From Isoetes taiwanensis (Eukaryota; Streptophyta; Lycopodiopsida; Isoetales; Isoetaceae), in the NCBI GenBank assembly GCA_021234155.1, contig JAJEKV010000052.1:9565284-9629283 (forward strand): a stretch of DNA of 64,000 bases. The letters run 5' to 3'. The position numbers were made by a program, and so were the translations under genes. The notes beneath the pieces are model-generated. The model did not search any database. It was not told where the DNA came from and worked only from the letters and a program-made list of their open reading frames with translations. Of the stretch, positions 12,301-22,566 are shown in pieces. Positions within the stretch are counted from its first letter, which is position 1, and the number at the start of each line of letters is the position of its first letter.

Positions 12301-13324
12301 GCTACCGCAAATGGCAAATTCTTCCAGAATGAAAAGTAAGAAGGTGGCACTTGCATGTTAAAGATATTTTGATGGCACCTTTGTTTGTGCCATGCCCATT
12401 TGTAAGACTAACTACATTACTATGAGTACAATCCCACCATGCGAGATAAGACAGAACATGAAGGGTTTGCAAATAAAATATGAAGACTGCACCAAAAGTG
12501 TAACCATAATGCCACGTACAGGTTGAGAGGTTGTTATTGTTGACGACATACTTTTTGCTTTAGTGTATCATTGAACATTTATTCAGGTGAGTTGCAGTAG
12601 AAAAAGATTTGTGCATTTTATGTTCTTGAATTACTTTGACCTAATATGCATAATGGCCAGGCATTTTGGAACATTATACACTTCAAGCTGCATAGTTATG
12701 CCCTTCGTATATCTAGAAATTTTGCATTTAGCATTTGCATGAATGTGTAAAGGAGAAACAAGGAACATTGTAGGTCAGTGCAATCTTTAGTGCGTTATAG
12801 CAAAAACTTGATTCAATTGTTCTCTTTGTAGGTCACCTCATTTGCAGTTTTGCTGCCATTTGAAGCTTGTCTACACTACACTATACAATTTTAGGATATT
12901 GAAAATAAGTGATTACATCTGAACTGCAGGGAATCACAATCCATGTTAAGTGTAGTTAGCTATATGATAGAATGTTGTTTAGATACCAAGAGTGACGATT
13001 ATCACTTGTAGTTTTTCTGCAATCGTAAAGCATGATATTCAACCTCTACTATAGCAGATTTTTTGGGCAGTGTGCCAACATCAAGTTAGCAAAACATTCC
13101 ATGGAGACTATGCAACTTGAAGCCACTAAGCTATGTGATAATGACGAAACTAGAATAAGAGTCTGTTGTTTTATGCCTGTAAATGTAGGGAATCGCGTAT
13201 GCAAAAAGGTGCCATTCAAAATGTTTATCCAAATGTCTAGGATGCTCTTATTTTCAGAAAACAATACAGATGATTAGCATTATGTAGCCAAACGAATTGT
13301 CCTGCAAGATGTGAGGCTTTTATT
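9351..13324. other. AT-rich intergenic region, no recognised gene
   Basis: About 4 kb with only short frames. A GC-richer patch at 9660-10130 has overlapping open frames on both strands that match nothing I know. CATAACTTTTGATCCACTTG near 10824 resembles a word common in plant retroelement leaders, but no LTR or primer site accompanies it. No tRNA or long ORF seen. Confidence 0.5.
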
Positions 13325-13452
13325 TTTAGTAATTTATTGAGTTTTCTTGCAGATCAAGATCCCACTCAATAAGCCTGATAAGCTCAAAGCTGATGTGTCT
13401 AGGCATGATGTGCTTAATGTTTGAGGCCAAAGAGTGCCCCCATCAGATCCAA
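13325..13452 (+). other. Isolated exon-like stretch, unrecognised
   Basis: After a good acceptor (TTTTCTTGCAG, ending near 13351) comes coding-like sequence IKIPLNKPDKLKADVSRHDV, then a stop and more coding-like residues. No flanking exons were recognised, so it may be a captured exon or chance. Confidence 0.25.
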
Positions 13453-13904
13453 GGATTTTTCCTGATCAAAGGCAATATTGTTATTGATTAGAGGAAGAAT
13501 TGAAGGGATTTTTAAAGTTGATCCATCGGCATTTCTGTCTTATGTGTTTGAAAATGAACTCATTAGCTTCCAGGTTGAGCTATTAAATCCATCATTCTTT
13601 AACATCCTGATATTTGAAATAAGTGATAGTTTTTGTTTTAGCTTTCTATTACTAAGATAATGCATGAAAGTAGAATAAGAGTCTATTCAACCATGACAAT
13701 CAAAACAAAAAAGCTTCGTGTATTTAAGAACTATTCAAATAATTAGTGCATGTTAGGTACTGATGGAAAACATCTACGTTTCTAAGCTTAAAGGCCATAC
13801 TGGGCCTTTCAATATTTTCTTTTTTATGTCAAAGTTTAGATGATTTGCATTTATGATCTACTTCTTGCTCATAATGCTTAACAACATATCTAATGTTTGT
13901 TTCG

Positions 13905-13946
13905 GTCCCATGGACAATAAAAGCAAAATCAATCTAATTCAATTAA
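13905..13946 (+). mobile_element. Short LINE-type 3' tail
   Basis: GGTCCCATGGACAATAAAAG followed by AATTCAATTAAT resembles the 3' terminus shared by LINE copies elsewhere in the window (GTCCCAT...GGACGTTAAAA plus a short tandem tail). The body is missing, so this would be a heavily 5'-truncated insertion. The match is weaker than at 33.5 kb or 63 kb. Confidence 0.35.
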
Positions 13947-14654
13947 TGACCAACCAACTGTAAACGTCCATACGCCATTAAGAATTTAAAATGCATTCTT
14001 ATGTAGTTTTGATAATATATTTCCAATGAAAGCCCAGCAACGCTGGGCACTTTTTCTAGTCATAAGATAGATACAAAATATGTAGAGGTGGTCTTACCAG
14101 AGAAACCAACCTTACTACTAACAAGATACAATTCATGTCAGCTACATTTAACCGCTCTCCATGCAGTTCTTTTCCAATTCAATTTTGCCATCCCTTTTGG
14201 TCATTTTCATGATGCTCCTGAACATTTTTATGTCGCTCTTGCATCTCCTGGATCTTCTATAACTTGGCCCTAGCATCCTCATCAAAGATAAGAGTATGTG
14301 CAATCTTTTGTAGGATAGAGGTTTTAGCAGCAGATGGAATAGCAACAACAGAGGTATCGGTAGCGTTGGCAGAAGGGACAACATAAGGTAAAGGGAACAC
14401 AACAGAGGTAGGAGGCGCGTAGGAGGAAGGGGCCATTGCAAGGTCATCTCTCTTAGCACGAAAATTTACAAACAGAGCAAGTTGAGGAAACAAATCAGCA
14501 AGCTGAGAACCATTAAGCAATTGCAAGGCATACTTTAAAAACATAAGGCCACTTTTCACAACCGCACAGTCAAGAAGACAGTGACCAAAGGAAAAGAGAC
14601 ACAAATTTGAGCTCCATCAATAATAGAATGGGCCAGATGAGTACCTAGACCATT

Positions 14655-16141
14655 AGCAATAGAATAGAATAGAATAGAATAGAATAGAATAGAATAGAAT
14701 AGAATAGAGTTTTTAACGTCCACGGAGACCAATAGGTCATGGGACCCATACAATGGGCTAGTACAATCATTACTATTAGGATTAAAAACCCTGCCTCCGA
14801 AGGTTTTCAAAGGGAAAACCCTTGCAGTAATGATGATACTAGACAAGCCGAGATAATGACTAACAGGGCTCCGGTACCGTGCACGTTTATCTAGAACCTC
14901 AAGTATGTATAATGCCAAGTCATGCACGATGGTGCTCGAGAAGTTGTGGAAGCATGGAATGGAATGCTAAGGTCAAAAATGATTCCCGACTATCTCAAAA
15001 GTAGGCAACTTCGGGGAAAGTATGACTTTCATCTTTAATAACTCATGGCGGCTTAGCGAGGCACATAGTCTAAACTTCTCGGGCAATTCGCGGCCGCTCC
15101 CATCTACTGTCTCAGTCAAGTAGCTGTGGGACCTGAGGACTGAATTGTGCAATAGCTACAAGCTTGTTCCTGGACAATGAAGCAAACAAAATAAGCTTGG
15201 GGCCACTTGGTGCCAAGGTGGGATTTATGTGTGCATGATAATGGCCGTTTTCATTTGGGCCAAAGTAAGCTGCGTCCCCATATCTTTTGAGAAAAAGCGA
15301 CCATTGAGATATTGTTGCAAAAGTTCGGGATCAGGGCAAGCATCGGGCAAGGCTCTGGTTGCAATGTTTCAGACAGGCTCCATGTAGTGCAATGCTCTTT
15401 CCAACATCGTTTCAAAACCCCGGTGAGGAGATTCAGCCATGGCAGTGCAGAAACGGGATACCTAACATCATCCATGTGGTGCACTTTCTGCGGATATAAT
15501 TAGGAGATGCATGCTTCATGGTAGAATGTTGAAGAGGCCAAAAACCTGTCTCTTGTAAAAGAATAGCATAGGGCACCGCTGTTTTAACTCCGAGGCTGTA
15601 AGTGAGCAATACTGATAAGAAACTATGACACCAAGAGATCAGGAGGAAGATTAAGAATAGAAAACCAACATGGCATCTTAAGTGCATGAACCAAAATATA
15701 AAATCACTCCACATTGGACCCAAGCCATCTGCCCCCAGTTGCTCAACAGCAGCAACATCATCAAAAAGAATCAAGAAGAACTTTTTATCCAGCATCTTAA
15801 GCTGATAGCCTTTTTTCTTTAAAGATGGCCAGTCAACCAATAACCAAGCTTTCTAGAGAAAATGCTCCAGTAAATTGACTAACCACACTAAACGACATCA
15901 AATTACCAATACATTTCTTATGCAAATCACGATCAATCTCAACCATATTGTATCCAAATGCCTGAACAGTATTCTTATACATTTTAAACTGATAAAAGCC
16001 TTCAACAGGAGGTAACTGAAGGTCCAAATGAGTTTCCTTTGCCCGCAACTCATTCAAGAGGTTACTAGAACCTTTTTTATTATCTTGAATCATCACATCA
16101 ATAGCTATAGCAACACAAACTACAAAAGTAGTTGACGACAA
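14655..16141 (-). mobile_element. Degraded LINE: ORF1-like region and 3' end with an ATTCT-repeat tail
   Basis: Reading the minus strand, 16141-15250 holds broken frames with a DUF4283-like signature of plant LINE ORF1 (MLDKKFFLILFDDVAAVEQL, then FIFWF). A hairpin-rich 3' UTR follows near 14860-14790 (GGGTTTTCCCTTTGAAAACC). The element ends GGTCCCATGACC, then CCGTGGACGTTAAAAACTC, then about nine ATTCT units (14659-14707). No reverse transcriptase remains between them. ORF1 proteins bind the LINE RNA; here the frames carry stops and nothing is functional. The 3' terminus matches the family at 33.5 kb and 63 kb except for the tail unit. The ORF1 assignment is moderate, the 3' end assignment strong. 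Confidence 0.6.
14659..14707. repeat. Microsatellite (AGAAT)n
   Basis: About nine perfect AGAAT units followed by GAGTTTTTAACGTCCACGG, the reverse complement of the LINE terminus. The repeat is therefore the tail of the minus-strand LINE rather than an independent microsatellite. Confidence 0.9.
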
Positions 16142-16907
16142 GTCCTTGATCTAATCACTAAAGCACTTCCTGCTAGTATTTACCCCAAGAGTTGACCTCC
16201 AAGGAAGCGCAGGAGACTGATCTTTATTAGAATTGGTTTTAGGGGTGTCAAGGCACCATCCACAGAAGCATTACTGCCATTCAAAGCATCTGTACTATTC
16301 AGTGCATTAGCACAGGATGTCAATGCAGAAAAATCACATTCTTGAAAGATGCTCTAACTAAAAGCCAGAGGGTTAACATGCAATGTCAAATTTGAACCCT
16401 ACACCTGTATGGATATAGGAGATTTTGTAAGCAATTTGGAAGTTGAAGCCATTCCTTTCAAAGGGGCTTGACAATCTTCTAATTACAATAGTCCAAAACA
16501 ATAATATGAATCCAACAACTTGGCATTCTGAAGTTGCATAATGATATGAGAATTTTGAGTCTAAGAAGCATGAACTGGGAGGATTTTATGGTGCTCAAGA
16601 CCGGGTCTTACGAGCCCTCCAGACAATAATGTAATGATGTTGAGATCCAATTGGGCTTATGCATACAAATTTAGAGTAGTGAAGTTAGTATTTTGCACAA
16701 AGATTCTGAGGGTTTGAGCCTTGTTATTAGAAACAAAGAAAAGAAATTTTCTGCAATACCCTAATTGTGTTGCATATTTCCGTGAAGTCAATAGCTGGAT
16801 GCACAATTTCTTCCCGCTAGGGCTTTGTTATTGGCACAAGGGTCACACCGGCTGAAAAAAGTATGGCGGGAGCACTATAAGCGGTGGTTTGCAGCGTGGT
16901 CTATAGA
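16142..16907. other. No recognised gene
   Basis: Mixed sequence with stop-rich frames between the LINE remnant and the tandem duplication. Coding-like words on the minus strand could be more decayed LINE ORF1, but I cannot support this. Confidence 0.4.
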
Positions 16908-17900
16908 CTACTCGTAGATTGTGGCTATGTCTGATGCCAAGGGACAGGAGGCGCACCTGAATGAGCACTTTGCTACCATTCTATGGGATGCAGCCACTCT
17001 TACGAAGCCTAAAACAGAGCACTACTGCATGCTGATTAATCCAACGCTGGAACGTGGCCCACACCAGTACTTGAAAGCACATGTATCTATGAAGAAACGG
17101 AGAGCTATTGCCTCCATGAGGACGGGATCCCCATCATCTCGGGTGAAACGAAACACTTCACCGAGTACGATGGAGGGCGAGAGAATCCCGGCAAGATAAG
17201 AGAATATGCCGGTGTTGCCGCCCATGCAAAAGCGAGAGGATGGCGCCATGCTCTGCGGAGGTTAGAGCATTCCGCGCGCCATTCATAGCATATGCGAGAT
17301 CTTAGATGCTTTCGAGACACCGATGCATCACTATTTGGCATCGGCCGATAGTTGTAACGCCTCTCATCCTACATTTTGCAAGTCTCCACCGTCAAAGCAT
17401 CCCTTGCAGGACAAGGGATATGAGAGCCTACTAGTAGATTTTGGCTATGCCATGCCAAGGGACATGAGGCGCACTAATGAGCACTTTGCACCATTTTATG
17501 GGATCACCACTCTTCTGAGAGCCTAAAACATAGCACTATTGATAATCATTTTGGTCCACACCAGTTTTTGAAAGCACATATATCTATGAAGAAGCGAGAG
17601 CTATTGCCTCCATGAGGGCGGGATCCCCATCATCTGGAATTGAAACATGTCACCGGAGTACGGATGGAGGCGGAGAATCCCCAAGCGGGAGAAAATGCCC
17701 GTTTGCGCAATAAGAGAGGATGGGGTTTGCTTTGCGGGGAGTGGGCATATCACTTCCGAATAGCATGTGCAAATCTTAGATGCTCTAAAGACGCAAAGCG
17801 TATCACTTAGAGCAAAATGAATAGTTACCGCGATCTCTCATCCTACATTTTACAAAAAATCGTCAAAGCATCATCCTTAAAACAAAGGGATATAAGATTA
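16908..17900. repeat. Two-copy tandem duplication of a ~520-bp unit
   Basis: Copy 1 (16908-17427) and copy 2 (17428-17900) align end to end. Both begin CTACT(C/A)GTAGATT and share ATGCCAAGGGACA, AATGAGCACTTTGC, GGGATCCCCATCATCT and CTCTCATCCTACATTTT(G/A)CA in the same order. The copies have diverged, with many single-base losses in copy 2. A third copy may start at 17901 (CTACCAG). No protein family is recognisable; the origin is probably non-autonomous transposon sequence. Confidence 0.75.
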
Positions 17901-18038
17901 CTACCAGAATTTTTCCTCCCATATGGGGGTTTTTCCATCCCAATAGTGGGGACACATTGTATAATAGTATGTGTATTATTTTGGTGTAGTTTTTCTCTAC
18001 ATTCTGTACTGCAAGAAGCATCTCATAGGCCCGCTTTG

Positions 18039-18085
18039 GCCTCCGCGGACGTTAAAATATACTTCCTTCCTTACTTCCTTTCTAT
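18039..18085 (+). mobile_element. LINE-type 3' tail with TTCC-rich repeat
   Basis: CCTCCGCGGACGTTAAAATA followed by CTTCCTTCCTTACTTCCTTT matches the conserved terminus seen at 33510-33550 and 62958-63070. Nothing recognisable precedes it, so it is a short 5'-truncated copy or the end of the debris to its left. Confidence 0.6.
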
Positions 18086-18547
18086 AACTTTGGTTGGGGA
18101 AAAAAGGTTTTAATAAGAAATAGGGGTTTCTTTTGAGGCATGGATCATTGTGAAAACAAAAAAAAAATAAGATTGTGTATTGAACGGGAGCAAATAATTG
18201 AAACGAGAGCAAAAGGAATATTCCTTAAAGATCTCCTTATTTTTTACAAAAAAGGGGTTAAAATAAGGTTAAAAAAAAGGTGCATAAAATTGTATTTTGA
18301 CTCCCCCCTCCCCCCCTCTAATGACTAAATTTTTTTGTGCAACGGGAGAATTCCTTTTTAAAGTAACACTTTTCGTTGCAAATAGAATGTTCTTGAAGTA
18401 TATTTTTAGAGAGAACCACTAATTTAAGAGGATAAAATATTTAACAAAAAATTGAAGTAAAGTCTATAACTGAAATTGTAGTATTCTCAAAATTTAAAGA
18501 TAAAATCTTCATATTCACATGCAAAATTTACAGTATTTTTCTAAGAC

Positions 18548-21500
18548 TCAGTTATGTACAAAAGTGTGAGTAGTGATGAGAGAGGGATCCAATACGTCAT
18601 AATATTCATTTATACCATTCTCATCATCTTCACTTCTTTCACTGTCACTCGAGGAAGTGCCCGAGTTATCTTCCTCATCACTATCAACAGATGGTGAAGC
18701 ATTGCCACCACCACTTCCTTCTTCATCCTCTTCCTCGTAATTACAAGACTTTTTAAGTAAATTGATAGTCCTCTGGCGCAGACGATTGCCAAATTTCAAT
18801 TTGAAATCATAGCACAATATAGTCACATCACTTAAGTTCAGCTCATCCCTACAACCCACTTTCTTGGACTTCCTCCCTTTTCCTTGACTTCTCATTTCTA
18901 ACTCATACCTACCTTCAAAAGCATTTTCTGAACGTGTCGCAAGCTAGTGAATCTTGAGTTTTAGTTACTAAACCTTCCTCCTTGACTATGTCAAGAACTT
19001 TTGCTATCCAAAAAGGTCGACCTTTGTCATCCTCCTCAGTTGGAAGAGCAATCAGTATACCTTTGGCAATTTCTGTGATATTACCGCGTCTTGATCCGAG
19101 GTACATGACTCAGTCCTCATCTTCCTCTACTGCAGGTGCTATGGTAGCATTGCTTGGACATGTCTGGTTCTGGGGTAGATGGAAGGTGTTAGGCCATTGA
19201 AACGGGTCTTGCAACTGTCTTAGAGCTAGGTTTTGCAAAACAATTTTCTGTTCAAGAAAGAAATTTCTCCACCACATGTGATCTTCTTGTAAGAAGTACT
19301 TAAAGCCAGAGGAAATTCCATTTTCAATGGCTTTTAAAGATGTCAATGGGGTACTTTTCTTCTGCTTGGACTTCTTAGGATTTTTGAGAGGAAGTTGCTC
19401 AGCACGTTCTATGAAGCAAATGTCTGGAACAGATTTAAGGAAGTGCAATCCCTCTGGTAGACTCCAATCCTTAGTTGTGGTGTACTTCTTTTCCTGTAAG
19501 AAGTTTTGTCCATCCTTCAAGTAGAACTTGATGTGATGTTGAAAGGTAAGATCATTCAATTTGTTCACAGCTTGTTCTCGGAACGTTGAGGGAAAACAGA
19601 CTCTCTAAAGTCAGCAGTCTTTTTAAGAAGCTCGACCACTGGAATGGGAGTGTAAGAATCTTCAATGATTCGAACTAAAGTAGGAAGACAAAAAGTTTTC
19701 TTCCTTCTAAGACGCACGAAAAATTTGCTGAACATCTGGCCAATCTGATCATGAGTGTGCCCTACAAGTAAAAATTCGAGCTTTACTTTCCTGAAGATCC
19801 TTAGCTCCACTAGCATGGCACAATAAGCAAAGAGTGTTTGATTCTTGTTCTCCCTTGTAGTGTTGTCAAGTTGCAGATAGAGCGCTGGTAGTAGTTGCTT
19901 TTGCTCGCATAAGACCTTGTTAAGAATTATAATTAAGAGGTTCGAGTCACCATGCAAGTTTGGATACGTCAAATATACTTTGCACTTTAGACTTCCTTTG
20001 AAGACCATAGCTCCTACAAGGTGGACTTTAACAAAACATTCCTCTGACACATCTTTTGGAATATTTAGGAAATGGGGTAGAGTTGTCTAGAGTTGTCTTT
20101 TTTTGATCCATTCCGTCAATTACAACAGACATATATTGCAGTGGATGTTCGAGACTTTTTTCTGTGTTTGGCAAGCTTTCTTCTCTGTGCTGCTTGTTGT
20201 TTACGATGTCTAGCAAGGTTCTGTTGCTCAATATCTGTTGAAGAAATTGTGTCAAAACATTTTCTTTAAAATAAGTGAGAGATTGGAGAACTTGAGTTTA
20301 CTTCTTTCGACCTCTGTCTTTGCAATTTCTCGTTGAATTTTTAATTCTGCACACCTTGAGCAAATAGACATTCTATGTCTCTTAGGAGTTTTCACAAGAC
20401 CGAATTCACTTTTCCAGAGTCTAGTGAAGTGTGAGTAAGAGATATGCTGAAACTGAATGCAAGTCTCTTTGTATTCTTTGAAGACATTTTTTTTTTGTAA
20501 TGTTGTCTGTCAAATGATACTTGTTGCTAGTAGGCAAATTCTCACATGTTTGTCTAAAATATTTCTCCATCCATGTCACAGCAGCCAAGGCATGCATTGT
20601 TACAACTCTTCTTGGTCCACAGTGATCATCAATTGCTGGGTTTTTATCCAGTCTTTTATGTATTTGAGACATTCTTGTGGACCCTAAACAGTGGACAACC
20701 ATAAAGCATTTTTGGCAGACTTGTTCACGGTTAATGTAGTGCAAGAAGGTGTTACGGTCTGGTCTTACATGATAAGCTAAGTAGGCATTCTGGTCTGCCA
20801 GTATCATTGAACTGTAGTTATCTCTAACTGCTCGTAATTTAGCCATGTTAAATCTGTTGATGCAACCCATTGAGCAGCATTTAGTTCTTAGAAGTCTCCT
20901 CATTTTGTGTTCATCCATAAGGTTTTTTCTTCTTACAGAGGAGCATGCTCTCAAACTAAAATCCACCTTGAATTTCTTCGAAGATTGGCTGGAGAACATG
21001 TAATCTCGTTGCTCCTCGTTGGTGTCTTCATCTTCTGTTGAAAGTTCAACTCTAGGGGTGACCTTCTCTACCCTGAGTGGTGTGTTTATAGAGGAAAACA
21101 GACCACGTGAAGCTATTCCCGGATAAGGCGGTGGCACAGTGTTAAAAGATGGTGACGGTCCATAAGAGGTTGTGGCAGCAGCTATTCTTGTACCATCTTG
21201 AAAAGGAGTTCTTGCAAACATCTCCTTTACCGCAGACTGGAATCCTGCAAATCCATGTGTGACAACTGTTGTGTGAACATGAGTACATGCTGCAACATTG
21301 TCCTCATTTGTAGTGAAGTCTTGGTGAGAGAGATTGTAGAGAATCTCACAGTCTTCTGTACATTCTGCATTCCTTGTGTTTTTGCACGAAGGAGGAGAAA
21401 CTACAAATGGTGGGGGTAGCTTGTTCTTTGTGTTTTTGCACGAAGGAGGAGAAACTACAAATGGTGGGGGTAGCTTGTTCTTAACCACTTGTTGTGGCCT

Positions 21501-21810
21501 CTGTAGTTCTGGGGGATGGAAGAAAGGGTGGTGGCAGTCTGCTACAAACAGGTGGTGATGTTGTGTAAGGAGGAGGAAGGGTAATTCCTACTGGACTTAA
21601 TGACGGGTGATGGCAGTCTGGTACTTGCTGGACTTGGAGTGTCTTCGAGAAATCAACAAGGATCTTGTAGAGGTAGGAGTCGGAGAAGCCCGGTCTTCAG
21701 AAGAAAACATGTTCTGGCCAAGCATTTCTTCAGAACTAGAAGAGCTTGAGACAACAAAAGGTGTTGGAAGTTTGTTCACGAAGCGGTTCGTCATCTTCAA
21801 CAACTGCAAA
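18548..21810 (-). pseudogene. DDE-type transposase of an unusual eukaryotic DNA transposon
   Basis: A long minus-strand gene now split by frameshifts. The N-terminal part (21488-20421) starts with proline-rich in-frame 18-residue repeats, then a Cys-rich region CCSMGCINRF and VCQKCFMVVHCLGSTRMSQI. A frame change at an A9 run (20486-20494) leads to FTRLWKSEFGLVKTPKRHR and CSRCAELK. Next come two acidic motifs expected of an RNase H-fold transposase: SVVIDGMDQKKT (about 20135-20100) and LQLDNTTRENKN (about 19880-19840), followed by LLVGHTHDQIGQMFS. The C-terminal part has GRPFWIAKVLDI and an acidic Ser-rich tail ending at 18548. This order (Cys cluster, IDGMDQ, LDN..ENKN, GHTHDQIDQ) is that of the uncharacterised DUF7869-like transposon proteins known from algae, fungi and animals. 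It is divergent from the ParB/methylase-like gene. Several frameshifts show it is dead. Confidence 0.7.
21375..21482 (-). repeat. Two in-frame 54-bp repeats in the transposase N-terminus
   Basis: TGTGTTTTTGCACGAAGGAG starts at 21375 and again at 21429, 54 bp apart and nearly identical. On the minus strand each unit encodes an 18-residue PPPFVVSPPSCKNT-type repeat. A diverged third copy (TPFVVSSSSSSEE) sits near 21755. Confidence 0.85.
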
Positions 21811-22180
21811 GTAGTGTGGAGACATGAGAAACTTTCTCGACCGCAGAATGTTTCTTATTCCCGAATACAAGACCACACTGTTCAAGTGGAAGTCCTAGTA
21901 ACAATTAAGCGAAAGATAAACTAAAAGTTATTCCGAAATACAGTGGAGCAGGAAAATAAGATAACGTATTCCATTTCACATAGAAAAAGAGCAGGACATA
22001 AGGGGTACCTTTAAAAGGAAATTTTGGAGCTCTCACTTCTGTATTCTAGTCTCTGAGTTCTAGATGCCAGCGCCAATGCCCTTGATTTTAAATACAGAGA
22101 CTGTATTCCCGTGTGCATAGAGAAATCATGGACGGGTGAGTGCAAAAAGTACATTCTATGTTCATTTTCCCTTCTGTTGC

Positions 22181-22360
22181 CTTTTTCGGAATACACTTTG
22201 GCTTCTGTGAAGAACCGAAAGTGTATTCCAGAATACACTTTCGCTTTAGACGAAACTGAAAGTGTATTCCAAAATACTTTCGTTTTCCTCTGAAGCCAAA
22301 GTGTATTCCGGAATACGCATTCGCTTCAGACGAAACTAAAAGTGTATCAGTTTCGTCTGA
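22181..22360. repeat. Palindrome array 1 in the divergent promoter region
   Basis: Copies of a CpG-centred palindrome, ideal form GTGTATTCCGGAATACAC. Dyad centres lie at about 22187, 22229, 22270 and 22309, i.e. 42, 41 and 39 bp apart. A further half site (AGTGTATC, 22341) lies inside a perfect 12-bp inverted repeat TCAGACGAAACT/AGTTTCGTCTGA (22326-22360). The copy at 22216-22243 is a 28-bp palindrome with one mismatched pair. The spacers also pair (TTTCG...CGAAA). The array lies between the divergent transposase and ParB/methylase-like genes. Further imperfect copies lie at 21848 and 22515. Confidence 0.85.
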
Positions 22361-22566
22361 AGGCAAGGTGTAATCCTGTGTAGAATTTACCTACTTTTTC
22401 CTCTAAGGGGATTATTTTCTTGCACTTTTTAGACTACAAGAAGCCCTTTAAATCGTTGAAATTTGTGTTAAAAAGTCTTATATTTGTCATGTTTGAGTAT
22501 AGAATTCTCTTATTTTATTCCCGAATAAGATTTTGTCTTCGTTTTATTTTCTTTTCTTTTTTTTCA

